A stretch of 64,000 nucleotides of DNA from Candidatus Eremiobacterota bacterium. GTDB taxonomy: Bacteria; Vulcanimicrobiota; CADAWZ01; Ess09-12. How positions within the stretch are numbered: position 1 is the first letter of the stretch; every line of letters starts with the position of its first letter. The translations under genes were made by a program, and so were the position numbers. Below the pieces are notes generated by a model. That model made no database searches and was not told where the DNA came from. It worked only from the letters and a program-made list of their open reading frames with translations. The stretch lies in NCBI GenBank assembly GCA_031082125.1, contig JAVHLM010000005.1, forward strand, positions 124,001 through 188,000, written 5' to 3'. Shown here one piece after another: positions 26,073 through 34,422 of this stretch.

Positions 26073-26417
26073 GGGGGTGACTTGGCTTCGACGGGGAGCA
26101 TTCTGGCAGAAGTGGCGCGTCGAGTTCCGTGCTCTCGTTAAACGAGCGGAAACGAATACACAACAACAACGAATACGCTTTAGCCGCCTAGTGTGGTTAC
26201 GTCCACCTGGCCTTGCCGGCGGGGTCAGACTGGGCGTCAAAACAGCCGGATACTCTGCGTGAAGGCCCCTGGCACGCGGGGGAACCAAAAAAGAGGATTG
26301 GGATTTGCGCATCCTGCCTGGGGGAGGCGTACGTCCCGAAAAACAAAACACAGGCTACACGCGTAGAAGCTTCTGTGGGGATCTTTTCGGACGCGGGTTC
26401 AATTCCCGCCACCTCCA
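26073..26417 (+). ncRNA. ssrA: tmRNA (transfer-messenger RNA)
   Basis: One-piece tmRNA of 345 nt. The 5' GGGGGTGAC...TTCGAC and 3' GGTTCAATTCCCGCCACCTCC ends form the tRNA-like domain; the acceptor stem is GGGGGTG with CACCTCC. The tag frame ends at TAG 26189-26191, and its last nine codons read NNNEYALAA (26162-26188), with AAC or the preceding CAC as resume codon. PK1 can be drawn from GAG-TTCCG to CGGAA just before the tag. CCA is not encoded: after discriminator A26417 the DNA reads TCA, so CCA must be added. Flanked by its own promoter and terminator. SmpB is not in the window. Confidence 0.96.
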
Positions 26418-26432
26418 TCATGAAAAAAAAGA

Positions 26433-26457
26433 AGCCCCGGAAAGGGGCTCTTTTTTT
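26433..26457 (+). terminator. ssrA intrinsic terminator
   Basis: AGCCCC (26433-26438), loop GGAAA, GGGGCT (26444-26449), then C and seven T's. It sits 15 bp after the mature tmRNA end. Confidence 0.88.
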
Positions 26458-26638
26458 CGCCCATGGTTCCTGTCAGAAATACCATGGCATTCTGTGCACC
26501 TCAGAGAGGAATGTAGGGCTTTTGTGTATAACCTAAGGGAGATCAAGGGCAAAGCTCACACCTTTACCTCTTATCAGACGATTTTTTAATTGCAGGGCAG
26601 CCTGCAAAATCACAAATAATCAATAAGGAGGACAGAGA

Positions 26639-27646
26639 ATGAAAACAAATCTCAAGGGAAGGGACTTCATCAGCATCATGGACTTCAAACAGGAAGAGCT
26701 TGAGACCATATTCGAGCTTGCCTTCGATCTGAAGAGACGCGTGGCTGTCGGCGAACCTCACCCCCTGCTTGCAGGCAAAACACTGGGAATGCTCTTTGCA
26801 TCCCCTTCAACGAGGACCAGGATTTCCTTTGAAACAGGCATGACCCAGCTCGGCGGCCATGCCCAGTATTATTCACCGGATCAGCTCCAGCTCAAGAACA
26901 AGGAATCATGGAGAGATACGGCCGAGATGGTGAGCCGGTTCATCGAAGGCTTCATGATCCGCCTCTATAACCTGAAGACACAGATGGGTACCGACACTTA
27001 TGAATATGGAGATGCGAGGAATGTGCTGCGGGCTATTGCTGAATATGCCACTATTCCCATCATCAATGCCCTTGATGACAAGGAGCACCCCTGCCAGATC
27101 ATGGCTGACATCATGACGATGAAAGAGAAGTTCGGCGACAGCTACAAGTCCAAGAAGATAGTCATGGGCTGGGCTTATGACGAGCGGGCAAAGTCAGCAG
27201 GAGTGCCGCAGACCATGGCAGCTGCCGCAGGAATTCTCGGGATGAATATCGTGCTTGCTTACCCTGATATAGAGGGTTATGACATTGATCCTGAATATTT
27301 CAATTTTGCCAAGAAAGCTGCCCAGGAATCGGGCGGGTCCGTCACGGTGGAGCATGATATCTGGAAGGCCTGCCAGGGCGCCGATATCATCTACTGCAAA
27401 TCATGGGCGAGAAATCCCGAGCTCCATGAGAAGAACAGGGATAAGTTCAAGCAAGACTGGTGTATTTCACACAAGCATTTCGAGAATGCAAGCAAGCGCG
27501 CCAAATACATGCATTGCCTGCCTGCCAAGCGTGGACAGGAAGTCACCGACGCGCTTATTGATGATCCCGTTCTCTCAATCGTCAATGATGAGGCTGAAAA
27601 CCGTCTCCATGTGCAGAAAGCCATCATGGCGCTCACGATGCGCTAA
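26639..27646 (+). CDS. Aspartate/ornithine carbamoyltransferase family protein, knotted type
   Basis: A 335-aa enzyme of the transcarbamylase family. The carbamoyl-phosphate site is intact: SPSTRTR near residue 56, EHPCQ near 150 and HCLPAKRG near 292. The amino-acid side differs from ordinary ornithine carbamoyltransferase: there is no SMG motif but KSWA, together with the VMGWAYDE segment. Both are seen in the knotted transcarbamylases (YgeW, N-acetyl- and N-succinyl-ornithine types). I therefore call the family and not the substrate. The start ATG at 26639 has AAGGAGG upstream. It is a single gene flanked by the tmRNA terminator and its own strong terminator; no other arg or purine-catabolic genes are nearby. 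Confidence 0.85.
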   Translation: MKTNLKGRDFISIMDFKQEELETIFELAFDLKRRVAVGEPHPLLAGKTLGMLFASPSTRTRISFETGMTQLGGHAQYYSPDQLQLKNKESWRDTAEMVSRFIEGFMIRLYNLKTQMGTDTYEYGDARNVLRAIAEYATIPIINALDDKEHPCQIMADIMTMKEKFGDSYKSKKIVMGWAYDERAKSAGVPQTMAAAAGILGMNIVLAYPDIEGYDIDPEYFNFAKKAAQESGGSVTVEHDIWKACQGADIIYCKSWARNPELHEKNRDKFKQDWCISHKHFENASKRAKYMHCLPAKRGQEVTDALIDDPVLSIVNDEAENRLHVQKAIMALTMR

Positions 27647-27664
27647 GCACAGCTTCTATGAAAA

Positions 27665-27692
27665 AAAAGGGCGGAAGAAATTCCGCCCTTTT
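27665..27692. terminator. Bidirectional terminator
   Basis: A 12-bp perfect stem (AAAAGGGCGGAA at 27665-27676 and its complement at 27681-27692) with a GAAA loop, an A-run on the left and a T-run on the right. It can end transcription of both the carbamoyltransferase (+) and the response regulator (-) that converge here. Confidence 0.9.
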
Positions 27693-27719
27693 TTTGCCTC
27701 TGCGGGGCGCCGGGAGATA

Positions 27720-28157
27720 TCATAAAAGAGGGGCTATATTAAGGCAGCACCAGTACGTTGCAAGAGACATGATGATCTCTTCAAAGCGGCTGAAGTCCGT
27801 GGGCTTTTCAATGTAGCTGTTCGCTCCGAGCTCATAGCTCCTCAGTATGTCATCTTCCTCACCGGAAGATGAGAGCACCACGACGGGGAGAAGCCTGGTC
27901 CTGTCGTCGCGCCTGATTTTTCTGAGGACCTCAAACCCGTCGGTACGGGGCAGTTTCAGGTCAAGCAGCACAAGGTGAGGAAGGGTGCGGCTGTCACTGG
28001 TTTCATATTTCCCCGTGCCGAAGATATAGTCCATGGCCTCTTCGCCGTCACGGGCTACGATGAGATCCCTCGAAGGGTTGTGCTTTTTGAGGGTCCGCAC
28101 GGTGAGGTACTCGTCATCGCTGTTGTCTTCGACAATCAGAATGCTGCCGTACTTCAT
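27720..28157 (-). CDS. Single-domain response regulator (Rcp1-like)
   Basis: A 145-aa CheY-fold receiver with nothing attached. The acidic pair VEDN is near residues 9-12, the phosphoacceptor Asp is in LLLDLKLP, the switch Ser/Thr is in LSSSG, and the Lys is in IEKP. The spacing and the NSDDE/LPRTDG features resemble receivers paired with phytochrome-type or PAS histidine kinases. Fifteen bp separate it from the upstream kinase, so the two form a two-component pair that signals by protein contact rather than DNA binding. Confidence 0.9.
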   Translation of the reverse strand: MKYGSILIVEDNSDDEYLTVRTLKKHNPSRDLIVARDGEEAMDYIFGTGKYETSDSRTLPHLVLLDLKLPRTDGFEVLRKIRRDDRTRLLPVVVLSSSGEEDDILRSYELGANSYIEKPTDFSRFEEIIMSLATYWCCLNIAPLL

Positions 28158-28172
28158 GAGTTCACCCTTTCT

Positions 28173-29948
28173 TCATTGATGTGCCTTGTTGAGTGCTTCG
28201 TGCTTTTCGTTGAGGGTAAAATAAAATACCGCTCCCTCGCCGGTTTTTCCTTCGGCCCATATGCGCCCGCCGTGGCGCTGGATGACTCGCTTCACTGTCG
28301 AGAGCCCCACGCCGCTTCCCTTGTATTCATCCTGGGAATGGAGCCTCTGAAAGGGGTTAAAGAGCCTGTGGGCCTGCGACTGGTCAAATCCGGCGCCGTT
28401 ATCTCTTATGAAATAGGTGGTTTTCCCGTCCTTGAGGGTTTTCCCGAATTCTATGAGCGCTTCGGGCTTTTTTTCGGTGAATTTCCACGCGTTATCCAGA
28501 AGATTTTCTATGGCAATGGGAAAAAGGCGGTGATCACCTTGTGCAGTGAGATCCTTTTCAATGATGAACTGTGCATGACGGTGGGGATCCTTTTTTTTAA
28601 GCTCCTCTGCAATGGTTTTGACAAGGTCGCTCAGATACACGGTATTTAACAGGGGAGTGCCGCGGGTGACCCGTGAGAGGGAGAGAAGGTCCTCGATGAT
28701 CTGGCCCATGCTCTTGCTCGCTTTCTGTATCCGCAGAAAGTAGTCTTTCCCCGTTTCATCAAGCCTGTCGCGGTATTCCTCAAGGAGTATGGTGGCAAAC
28801 CCGTCGATGCTTCTCAGAGGTGACCTCAGATCATGGGAAACCGCATAGGAAAAGGACTCAAGTTCCCTGTTGACAAGCATAAGCTCTTCGGTGCGCTCTT
28901 CCACCATCTTTTCCAGCTCGTCATTGAGCCTCCTGAGCTCGTCCTGCTCCTTCTTTCTCCTGGTGATGTCCTCAAAAATGGTGGCGAAAATGCCTTTTTC
29001 GGGCGATGACACCGATATCCTGAAATGTTTTCCCAAGGGCTCGAAGAAGACTTCCATAGAGGCAGGCTCACCGGTGAGAGCAGCTTTGCTGTACTCATTG
29101 AGGTAGGGGGGATTGCCAGTCCCGTAGAGCTCTGAAGCATATTTTCCCACGGCTTCCTCTTTCGGGATGCCGGTGATTCTCTCAAAAGCGGGATTGACCA
29201 CGAGAATCCTGTAATCAACAGGGATGCCCTCCTCGTTCTGGATAATCCTGTGGAGAGCCACCCCTTCATTCATCGAAGTGAAGAGGGAGATGAATCTTGA
29301 CTGGCTCTCCTTAAGGGCTTCTTCTGCTCTGAGGCGCTCCGTGATCTCCTTTTCAAGCTTTATGGTATATTCCTTGAGGCGCAGGTTCGCGATCCCGTAT
29401 TCCACGATAAAAGACGCCAGCTCCGACAGAAAGGCAAGGACTTCCCTGAACTGATTTTCAGAGACCACGGGGACTTCATCGACGGCCCTGAGATACCTCT
29501 CCATATCATAGCCCAGAGCCTTCCCGTGCTCATTGAACCATTCAATGTCTGGCTTCTCGAAAAAAACCTGCCCCGTCGCAAGGCTTGCAAGGTGGATTCC
29601 GTTCACGATGAGAGGTGTCGCGCCGTCAACGAGGCCGTTCCCGCAGGGAAGAATATTGGTTTCCTTAAGATTCTTGAGCTTCTCGGTGAGCTCCATGTTG
29701 CTGTCTTTGCAGTGCCTGAGGGATTCATGGGTGGTGCGGTGAAATTTCGTGCAGATATCCCGCCATCCTGTGGAGATGAGAAGCTCCTGCCCTGGATAGG
29801 AGACAAATCCCGTAGTGAATCCTGTGGCTTTTGAGAAGGCTTCAAAAATCTCCCGGAGCTTCTCCAGATTGATGATCTCTTTTATGGAATAAACCGGCGG
29901 ATCTTCGCCCACGCTTCCCTCACTTTCGTTATTCCAGTCGCGGAGCAT
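28173..29948 (-). CDS. PocR-PAS sensor histidine kinase
   Basis: A 591-aa soluble kinase. It has an N-terminal PocR-type sensory domain (about 20-190, with Cys-rich CGNGL and C.D.N features), a short coiled coil, a PAS domain (about 215-345), a HisKA domain with SHDLRSPL (His phosphosite near 385), and a HATPase domain with N-box LLDNAWKF, G1 DNGAGF and G2 GSGVGLS. PocR domains often sense small hydrocarbon derivatives. A strong promoter (29963-29991) predicts a transcript start only about 8 nt before ATG 29948, so this ATG would have almost no leader. GTG at 29912 after GAGGGA is an alternative start. Partner: the Rcp1-like receiver downstream. Confidence 0.88.
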   Translation of the reverse strand: MLRDWNNESEGSVGEDPPVYSIKEIINLEKLREIFEAFSKATGFTTGFVSYPGQELLISTGWRDICTKFHRTTHESLRHCKDSNMELTEKLKNLKETNILPCGNGLVDGATPLIVNGIHLASLATGQVFFEKPDIEWFNEHGKALGYDMERYLRAVDEVPVVSENQFREVLAFLSELASFIVEYGIANLRLKEYTIKLEKEITERLRAEEALKESQSRFISLFTSMNEGVALHRIIQNEEGIPVDYRILVVNPAFERITGIPKEEAVGKYASELYGTGNPPYLNEYSKAALTGEPASMEVFFEPLGKHFRISVSSPEKGIFATIFEDITRRKKEQDELRRLNDELEKMVEERTEELMLVNRELESFSYAVSHDLRSPLRSIDGFATILLEEYRDRLDETGKDYFLRIQKASKSMGQIIEDLLSLSRVTRGTPLLNTVYLSDLVKTIAEELKKKDPHRHAQFIIEKDLTAQGDHRLFPIAIENLLDNAWKFTEKKPEALIEFGKTLKDGKTTYFIRDNGAGFDQSQAHRLFNPFQRLHSQDEYKGSGVGLSTVKRVIQRHGGRIWAEGKTGEGAVFYFTLNEKHEALNKAHQ

Positions 29949-29962
29949 CGCTGCTATGTTCC

Positions 29963-29991
29963 ATTATAGCATGACGTCTTCAGCCCTGCAA
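29963..29991 (-). promoter_or_regulatory. Promoter of the histidine kinase / receiver pair
   Basis: On the minus strand: TTGCAG (29991-29986), a 17-bp spacer and TATAAT (29968-29963), with TGC before the -10 giving an extended -10. A near-consensus match. Confidence 0.7.
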
Positions 29992-30000
29992 CAAAACGGC

Positions 30001-30927
30001 CTATCTGCCCCCCTTGGCTTTAAGGAGAGCCGCCGCCTCCTTGTTCCCTTTTTTTGCGGCATAGAAGAGGGGCGTCTTTCCTTTCTTGTCCTTCGGGTTA
30101 ATCTCTGCACCTGAAGTGGCAAGCAATTCCACGACTTCCACGTTTCCCGCGTAGGCGGCCTTATGGAGCGCTGTCCAGCCTGACCTGTCCTTGAGGTTGA
30201 GCTTTGCTCCTTTTTCGACAAGCACCTTTACCACGTCATTGTGGCCGTCATGGGCAGCCCAGTGGAGGGCTGTCCATCCGTAGCCGTCTTCCTCATCTAT
30301 GGGCGAGCCTTCTGCAAGAAGCACTCTGACGGCAGCCACATTGCCGTGGTATGCCGCATCATGAAGGGGGGTTAGACCTTTCTTGGTGAAAGCCCTTGTA
30401 TCGGCACCCCTGGAGATAAGTGATTCAACGAGAGAGCTGTCCAGCATGTGGGTGGCGTTATGGAGAGCCGTGTAGCCCTTGTCGTTTTTCGCCTTGATAT
30501 TGGCGCCTCCTTCCATGAGGAGCGCGCTGACCTCTCTGTGGCCTGCCGTGGTCGCCGTGAGAAGGGGAGTGTCTCCCCCCCTGCAGGCTCCCTCAAGGGG
30601 AGAGCCTGCCTCCAGCAGAAGCCTTGCCGCCTCCACATTGTTCGATAGGGCAGCCTCGTGGAGGGCCGTCCAGCCAAAGGCGTTTTTTGCGGAGGCGCAG
30701 CGCTTGTCCCGGGCAAGGAGGCTCTTGAGTGTTTCCAGGTCATTTTTCGCGACTGCATCTCTCATGACCGCGGCCATATCAGGGGATGCCTGGGGGGGGG
30801 CATCAGCAGGCGTTACGGCACTCACGGGGGAGGGAGGCGGCGAAGGAGTGCCCGTGGTGGGGGGCGGTGCGCAGGATGCATTGAGGATCCCCATCATGCA
30901 GAGAAGGATAACCAGAATAAATTTCAT
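30001..30927 (-). CDS. Ankyrin-repeat lipoprotein
   Basis: A 308-aa protein. The N-terminal hydrophobic segment ends at a cysteine (NASC, Cys about 19), which looks like a lipobox though the -3 position is Asn. A Pro/Thr-rich spacer follows (about 20-50, containing a C9 tract on the coding strand), then seven or so ankyrin repeats (GWTALHEAAL, GYTALHNAT, GLTPLHDAAY and similar) to the end. Ankyrin repeats mediate protein contacts; no catalytic domain is present. The start ATG at 30927 has AGGAAAGCAGG upstream. It is oriented with the DUF2141 gene 54 bp upstream on the same strand. Confidence 0.85.
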   Translation of the reverse strand: MKFILVILLCMMGILNASCAPPPTTGTPSPPPSPVSAVTPADAPPQASPDMAAVMRDAVAKNDLETLKSLLARDKRCASAKNAFGWTALHEAALSNNVEAARLLLEAGSPLEGACRGGDTPLLTATTAGHREVSALLMEGGANIKAKNDKGYTALHNATHMLDSSLVESLISRGADTRAFTKKGLTPLHDAAYHGNVAAVRVLLAEGSPIDEEDGYGWTALHWAAHDGHNDVVKVLVEKGAKLNLKDRSGWTALHKAAYAGNVEVVELLATSGAEINPKDKKGKTPLFYAAKKGNKEAAALLKAKGGR

Positions 30928-30981
30928 ATATTACCTGCTTTCCTGGCGTACCTGCAGGGCGTCGTCACCCGGAGCGCTGCC

Positions 30982-31437
30982 CTAGTAATATATCATGGTG
31001 ATCGGGAGGCTCTTCCGGGGCTCCCCCAGGGTAAACTGCCCTTCGTCGAAGCGGGGCGCGCGGTTGCGCTTGGGGGGGTTGTTCGATATCCCGATGCCCT
31101 TTTTGGGTTTTCCCCAGGCGCCGCGCTCGAGCTTGCCGCTTGAGTCGTCATCATGATAAAGGCTTATCGCATAGGTGCCATAGGGGATTGCATCAATGGT
31201 TGCGGTGGCATGCCCTTCCGATATGGGAGCCGAAAAGGTCTTGAGTGCCTTGCCGCTTTCGTAAGGGAAGCCGTCGGCCGATGAAAAAAGCGCACCTTTC
31301 ATCTCTCCCTTGTCGTTCCGGAAACCCTCTGCGTTGATAGTGATGCTGCCCTCCTGCCTGTCGGCCGCCAGGGCTGCCAGGGTTGCCAGGCAGAGAAGGA
31401 AAATGAGCATGAAGATAGCTCCGCCTCGCATTCTCAT
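30982..31437 (-). CDS. Exported DUF2141 family protein
   Basis: A 151-aa protein with a signal peptide (core about residues 8-24, AALAA cleavage). The body matches the DUF2141 pattern: YAISLYHDDDSSGKLERG, then GKPKKGIGISNN. This family is a small secreted beta-sandwich of unknown function. The start ATG at 31437 has GAGGTGATT ahead. It is probably transcribed with the ankyrin lipoprotein downstream. Confidence 0.82.
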   Translation of the reverse strand: MRMRGGAIFMLIFLLCLATLAALAADRQEGSITINAEGFRNDKGEMKGALFSSADGFPYESGKALKTFSAPISEGHATATIDAIPYGTYAISLYHDDDSSGKLERGAWGKPKKGIGISNNPPKRNRAPRFDEGQFTLGEPRKSLPITMIYY

Positions 31438-31605
31438 GGAATCACCTCGCCTCGATTTCTTTTCACCGTCAGATATCTTTTCTTTACAAAATCCTTCTCT
31501 CCTTCATAACCTCTCCATGCACGGGGCTGCGGCAAAAGGGATTCAATGATTTGTCAGGAATAAAGAAGGAGGGACCTCAGGGCTCCCGCAGTGAAAGGAG
31601 TGGTC

Positions 31606-32898
31606 ATGGTGAACGGAAAGAGCGGAATCCTTATGGCTCTTGCCTTGCTTTTTCTGATTGCTCCGGGGGCATCCCCGGTCTACGGAAATCCTCTTGTGGT
31701 CCTCAGGCCTGGAAAGGCAAAGACAGAAGTCATTGTCGTGGAAAATCCCGGCAGCCCGGGAAGGCTTCTGGTCACTCTTCCCACCTCCCAGGCAGGGGTG
31801 ACGTCACAGAGTTATCTTGGCCAGGAACAGGCCCCGCGCAATGTGGGCAAAGGGAAGGTCCTCCTCTACAAGATCGATGAGAAGACCTGGAAGCTCACGG
31901 CTTTTATTCTGAACCTTGAAAGCGGGGCGATGACCGGCCTCAAGGAGCTGTTCCCGGGCTCACATGCCTATATGACGCCGGAGGGGAAAGTAGTCTCCAC
32001 AGGCAACAGCTTCAGAGTCTCAAAGGATGGAAAGTTTCTTCTCTGCTTCAGGGTCAGGAACATGGTGGTGGCAGAGGAGCGCTACGAGGGGGAGGCCTCT
32101 CTCGTCCTCTATGACGTGGGGGCCAGAAAGATAGTATGGGAGAAGTTCATCATGAAAGGCGATCTCTCCCTTGGCCTGAGAGTATACGGCCACTTCACCA
32201 GCGACCTGCTCTTTGTCTTTCTCAATGGCATGCTTTATAAAATGCCGTACAGGAAGGAACTGAAGCTTACCCCCCTTGTGAAGGGTTCCCTTTTCGTCAC
32301 TGTTGCCCCCAATGATTCGCTTGCCGTCATGGAGACAAGGCCCCAGGGCTGCAAGCTCTTTGATTTTGCCGCCTCGGCGATCCGCAGCGGCGTGAAGCTT
32401 CCCGATGACCCGGTGCAGCCGGTTTTTTCTCCCAATGGAGAATACCTTTGTTATGGCGAGAGGGATGGAGCCCTTTTTCTTGTCAATACCCTCACGGGGA
32501 AGGCGAAGGTCATCGATCAGGGTCCTGTTCTCAATCCATGGCCCCTCTTTTCTCCTGACGGGACCTCACTTGTCTATCTGAAGGAAAGGATTGCAAGAGC
32601 TGATAATTATGAGGCGCGGGGAGGATACCGCGTCGTGTGCCAGGATCTGGCCTCAGGCTTGTCGGTGACTCTCAATCCCGGTGTTTCCGAAAAGGAGCAG
32701 ATCTCTTCCATGACAGGCTCCTCCCAGGGGTACTGGGTCTCGGTATCGTCTCTTTCCTCAATGCCGTCGTCGCTGGTAAGGCTTTACTGCATCCCATGGA
32801 ATGCACGCGGTGACAGTGAGTGCCTGCTGTGGTATAATGGAAGGGATAGTGGATTTGTCGTTCCCGATTCCCTGGAATACAATAACCCGGGGTTATGA
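31606..32898 (+). CDS. Exported protein with beta-propeller-like repeats, function unknown
   Basis: About 430 aa with a signal peptide (residues 1-27, core LALLFLIAPG). The mature chain shows TolB/WD40-like blades: FSPNGEYLCYGERDG, FSPDGTSLVYLKE and FRVSKDGKFLLCFRV. These resemble PD40-type propellers that read stored text or metrics in many secreted proteins. I place the start at ATG 31606 because AGGAG lies at 31596-31600; a GTG at 31591 in the same frame has no ribosome site. The last 90 bp contain a promoter for the next gene. No enzyme motif is seen. Confidence 0.65.
   Translation: MVNGKSGILMALALLFLIAPGASPVYGNPLVVLRPGKAKTEVIVVENPGSPGRLLVTLPTSQAGVTSQSYLGQEQAPRNVGKGKVLLYKIDEKTWKLTAFILNLESGAMTGLKELFPGSHAYMTPEGKVVSTGNSFRVSKDGKFLLCFRVRNMVVAEERYEGEASLVLYDVGARKIVWEKFIMKGDLSLGLRVYGHFTSDLLFVFLNGMLYKMPYRKELKLTPLVKGSLFVTVAPNDSLAVMETRPQGCKLFDFAASAIRSGVKLPDDPVQPVFSPNGEYLCYGERDGALFLVNTLTGKAKVIDQGPVLNPWPLFSPDGTSLVYLKERIARADNYEARGGYRVVCQDLASGLSVTLNPGVSEKEQISSMTGSSQGYWVSVSSLSSMPSSLVRLYCIPWNARGDSECLLWYNGRDSGFVVPDSLEYNNPGL
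32810..32838 (+). promoter_or_regulatory. Promoter inside the end of the upstream gene, driving the GH lipoprotein
   Basis: GTGACA (32810-32815), a 17-bp spacer and TATAAT (32833-32838), with TGG before the -10. It sits within the last codons of the propeller gene, 99 bp before the next start, so the lipoprotein can be expressed on its own. Confidence 0.6.
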
Positions 32899-32936
32899 CC
32901 GATGCTCCGTGAAGCCGCCAGCAAAGAAAGGATACC

Positions 32937-34232
32937 ATGATGAAAAGAAGCCTCTGCCTGCTCCTGCTCCTTGCGCTTGCCCTCATTCTGCCGGGCTGCG
33001 GAGGCGGCGGAGGCGGCGGAAGTGCCGCAGGCGGCTATTATTCCTCTTATTCTCCTCAGGCGTCGCCTACAGTGACACCCACACCGCCGGTGTGGTCGGG
33101 CACGTCAAAATTTGGATGCGGCGGCCCTGAAAGCAGTGACTTCCAGAGCCTTGTCGCCCTTGGCGTGCACAGGAAGCGGGTTGCTATCTCCATCTTTCCC
33201 TCAGGGTCTTTCACCTTTGACTTCCTGGACAGCCAGGTGACGGCCAACCAGGCCTATTCCATCCTTACTTACTTCATTATCGATCCCAACAGGACGGGAA
33301 GCACCTGGGTCTCATCCAGCACCTTCTCGAGCGCCCTCGGCACTATAGTGGAGCGTTACGACGGCGACGGAGTCAATGACATGCCTGGACTCCTCTATCC
33401 CCTCCAGGATTTTGAGATATGCAACGAGATTGACACGCAGAGCACCCGCTGGAGCGGTTTCACCGACGCCATGTACCTTGATTTCATGGAGAAGTGCTTT
33501 GCCGCCGTGAAGAGCGCCTCGCCCGGCGCAAGGCTTTTTGCAGGGGCGCTCAGCCAGCCGCCGGTGGGGAACAATAACAAGACCTTTGACAGGCTGGTCC
33601 AGAATGGCGGCACTCCTTACTTTGATGCCATCAGCTACCATGACTACCAGTACCTTCTCGAGATGGACAGCCTCCAGGCGTACCTTGCCTCGAGAAATCT
33701 TCTTTCAAAGCCTGTGTACATCACCGAGGCCGATATGAGCGTCGAGTATAACACCTCTCCGCAGCCCACCTTTACGGAACAGGCAAACATGCTGATAAAA
33801 TCTTACGCCTATGCGCTTGCGAACAGCAACATCAAAACCATCATCGTGACGGAGCTCCAGGCTTTGAGCACCCAGCCAGCCAAGCTGCAGTGGGCGGCCC
33901 TTCTCGATCTGTCCGGCACAAAGCGCCCCTCCTTTTATGCCTGCGGGAAGCTGATAGAAAAAGTGGACAACTTCACTGAGAGCGGCCTCTTCAGCGCCGG
34001 TACAGGCATTACCTGCGTAAGGTTTGTGGCGAATAACCGCACGGTATATATTCTATGGGCCGCGGCAGCGGCTCAAGCCATGATTCCGACTTCTGCCCCG
34101 CGGGTGCGCGTGACCCCTGTGGTGCCTGACGGCAATGGCCAGTTCACCTCCACTGAAATTACGGCATCAGCAGGCTATGCCACCGTGCCGGCATCTTCGA
34201 CAGCCTCTTACGTGGAGGAAGTGGTGCCGTGA
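32937..34232 (+). CDS. Lipoprotein with clan GH-A glycoside hydrolase-like domain
   Basis: A 431-aa lipoprotein. The signal peptide ends at a lipobox (LPGC, Cys about 21), followed by a run of Gly and a Ser/Pro/Thr linker. The folded part (about 55-430) has the two glutamates expected of retaining clan GH-A enzymes: the acid/base in Asn163-Glu164 (FEICNEID) and the nucleophile at Glu264 (VYITEADM), with ISYHDYQ between them (about 235). This fits a TIM barrel similar to GH39/GH5-like cellulase or xylosidase folds. The substrate is unknown; it probably acts on a polysaccharide at the cell surface. Confidence 0.72.
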   Translation: MMKRSLCLLLLLALALILPGCGGGGGGGSAAGGYYSSYSPQASPTVTPTPPVWSGTSKFGCGGPESSDFQSLVALGVHRKRVAISIFPSGSFTFDFLDSQVTANQAYSILTYFIIDPNRTGSTWVSSSTFSSALGTIVERYDGDGVNDMPGLLYPLQDFEICNEIDTQSTRWSGFTDAMYLDFMEKCFAAVKSASPGARLFAGALSQPPVGNNNKTFDRLVQNGGTPYFDAISYHDYQYLLEMDSLQAYLASRNLLSKPVYITEADMSVEYNTSPQPTFTEQANMLIKSYAYALANSNIKTIIVTELQALSTQPAKLQWAALLDLSGTKRPSFYACGKLIEKVDNFTESGLFSAGTGITCVRFVANNRTVYILWAAAAAQAMIPTSAPRVRVTPVVPDGNGQFTSTEITASAGYATVPASSTASYVEEVVP

Positions 34233-34332
34233 CTCTCCCTTGCAGTTTCTGCGATAATTGTCATGGAGAGAATTGTAAACATCATGAAAAAAAATATTTA
34301 CATGATTTTTACAATTTTTACAAGTCGGTCAC

Positions 34333-34400
34333 TTAACTGACAGGCAAAAAATGGGATAATGTAAGTAGAGAAGAAGGGAATCAGTTCCCGAAGAGGGAAC
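34333..34400 (+). promoter_or_regulatory. Candidate promoter and two mutually exclusive leader hairpins
   Basis: TTAACT (34333-34338), 16 bp, GATAAT (34355-34360). The predicted leader holds GGGAA (34376-34380) pairing with TTCCC (34385-34389), and GTTCCC (34384-34389) pairing with GGGAAC (34395-34400). The shared TTCCC can join only one of them. The ribosome site of the downstream gene follows 8 bp later. The promoter call is weak, but the hairpins are plain in the sequence. Confidence 0.4.
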
Positions 34401-34422
34401 CTATATGAAAGGAGAAAAAACG

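Noticed and set aside
26059-26351. Several short protein frames across the tmRNA
   Set aside because: The region is a well-formed tmRNA; only the tag frame ending at 26191 is meaningful.
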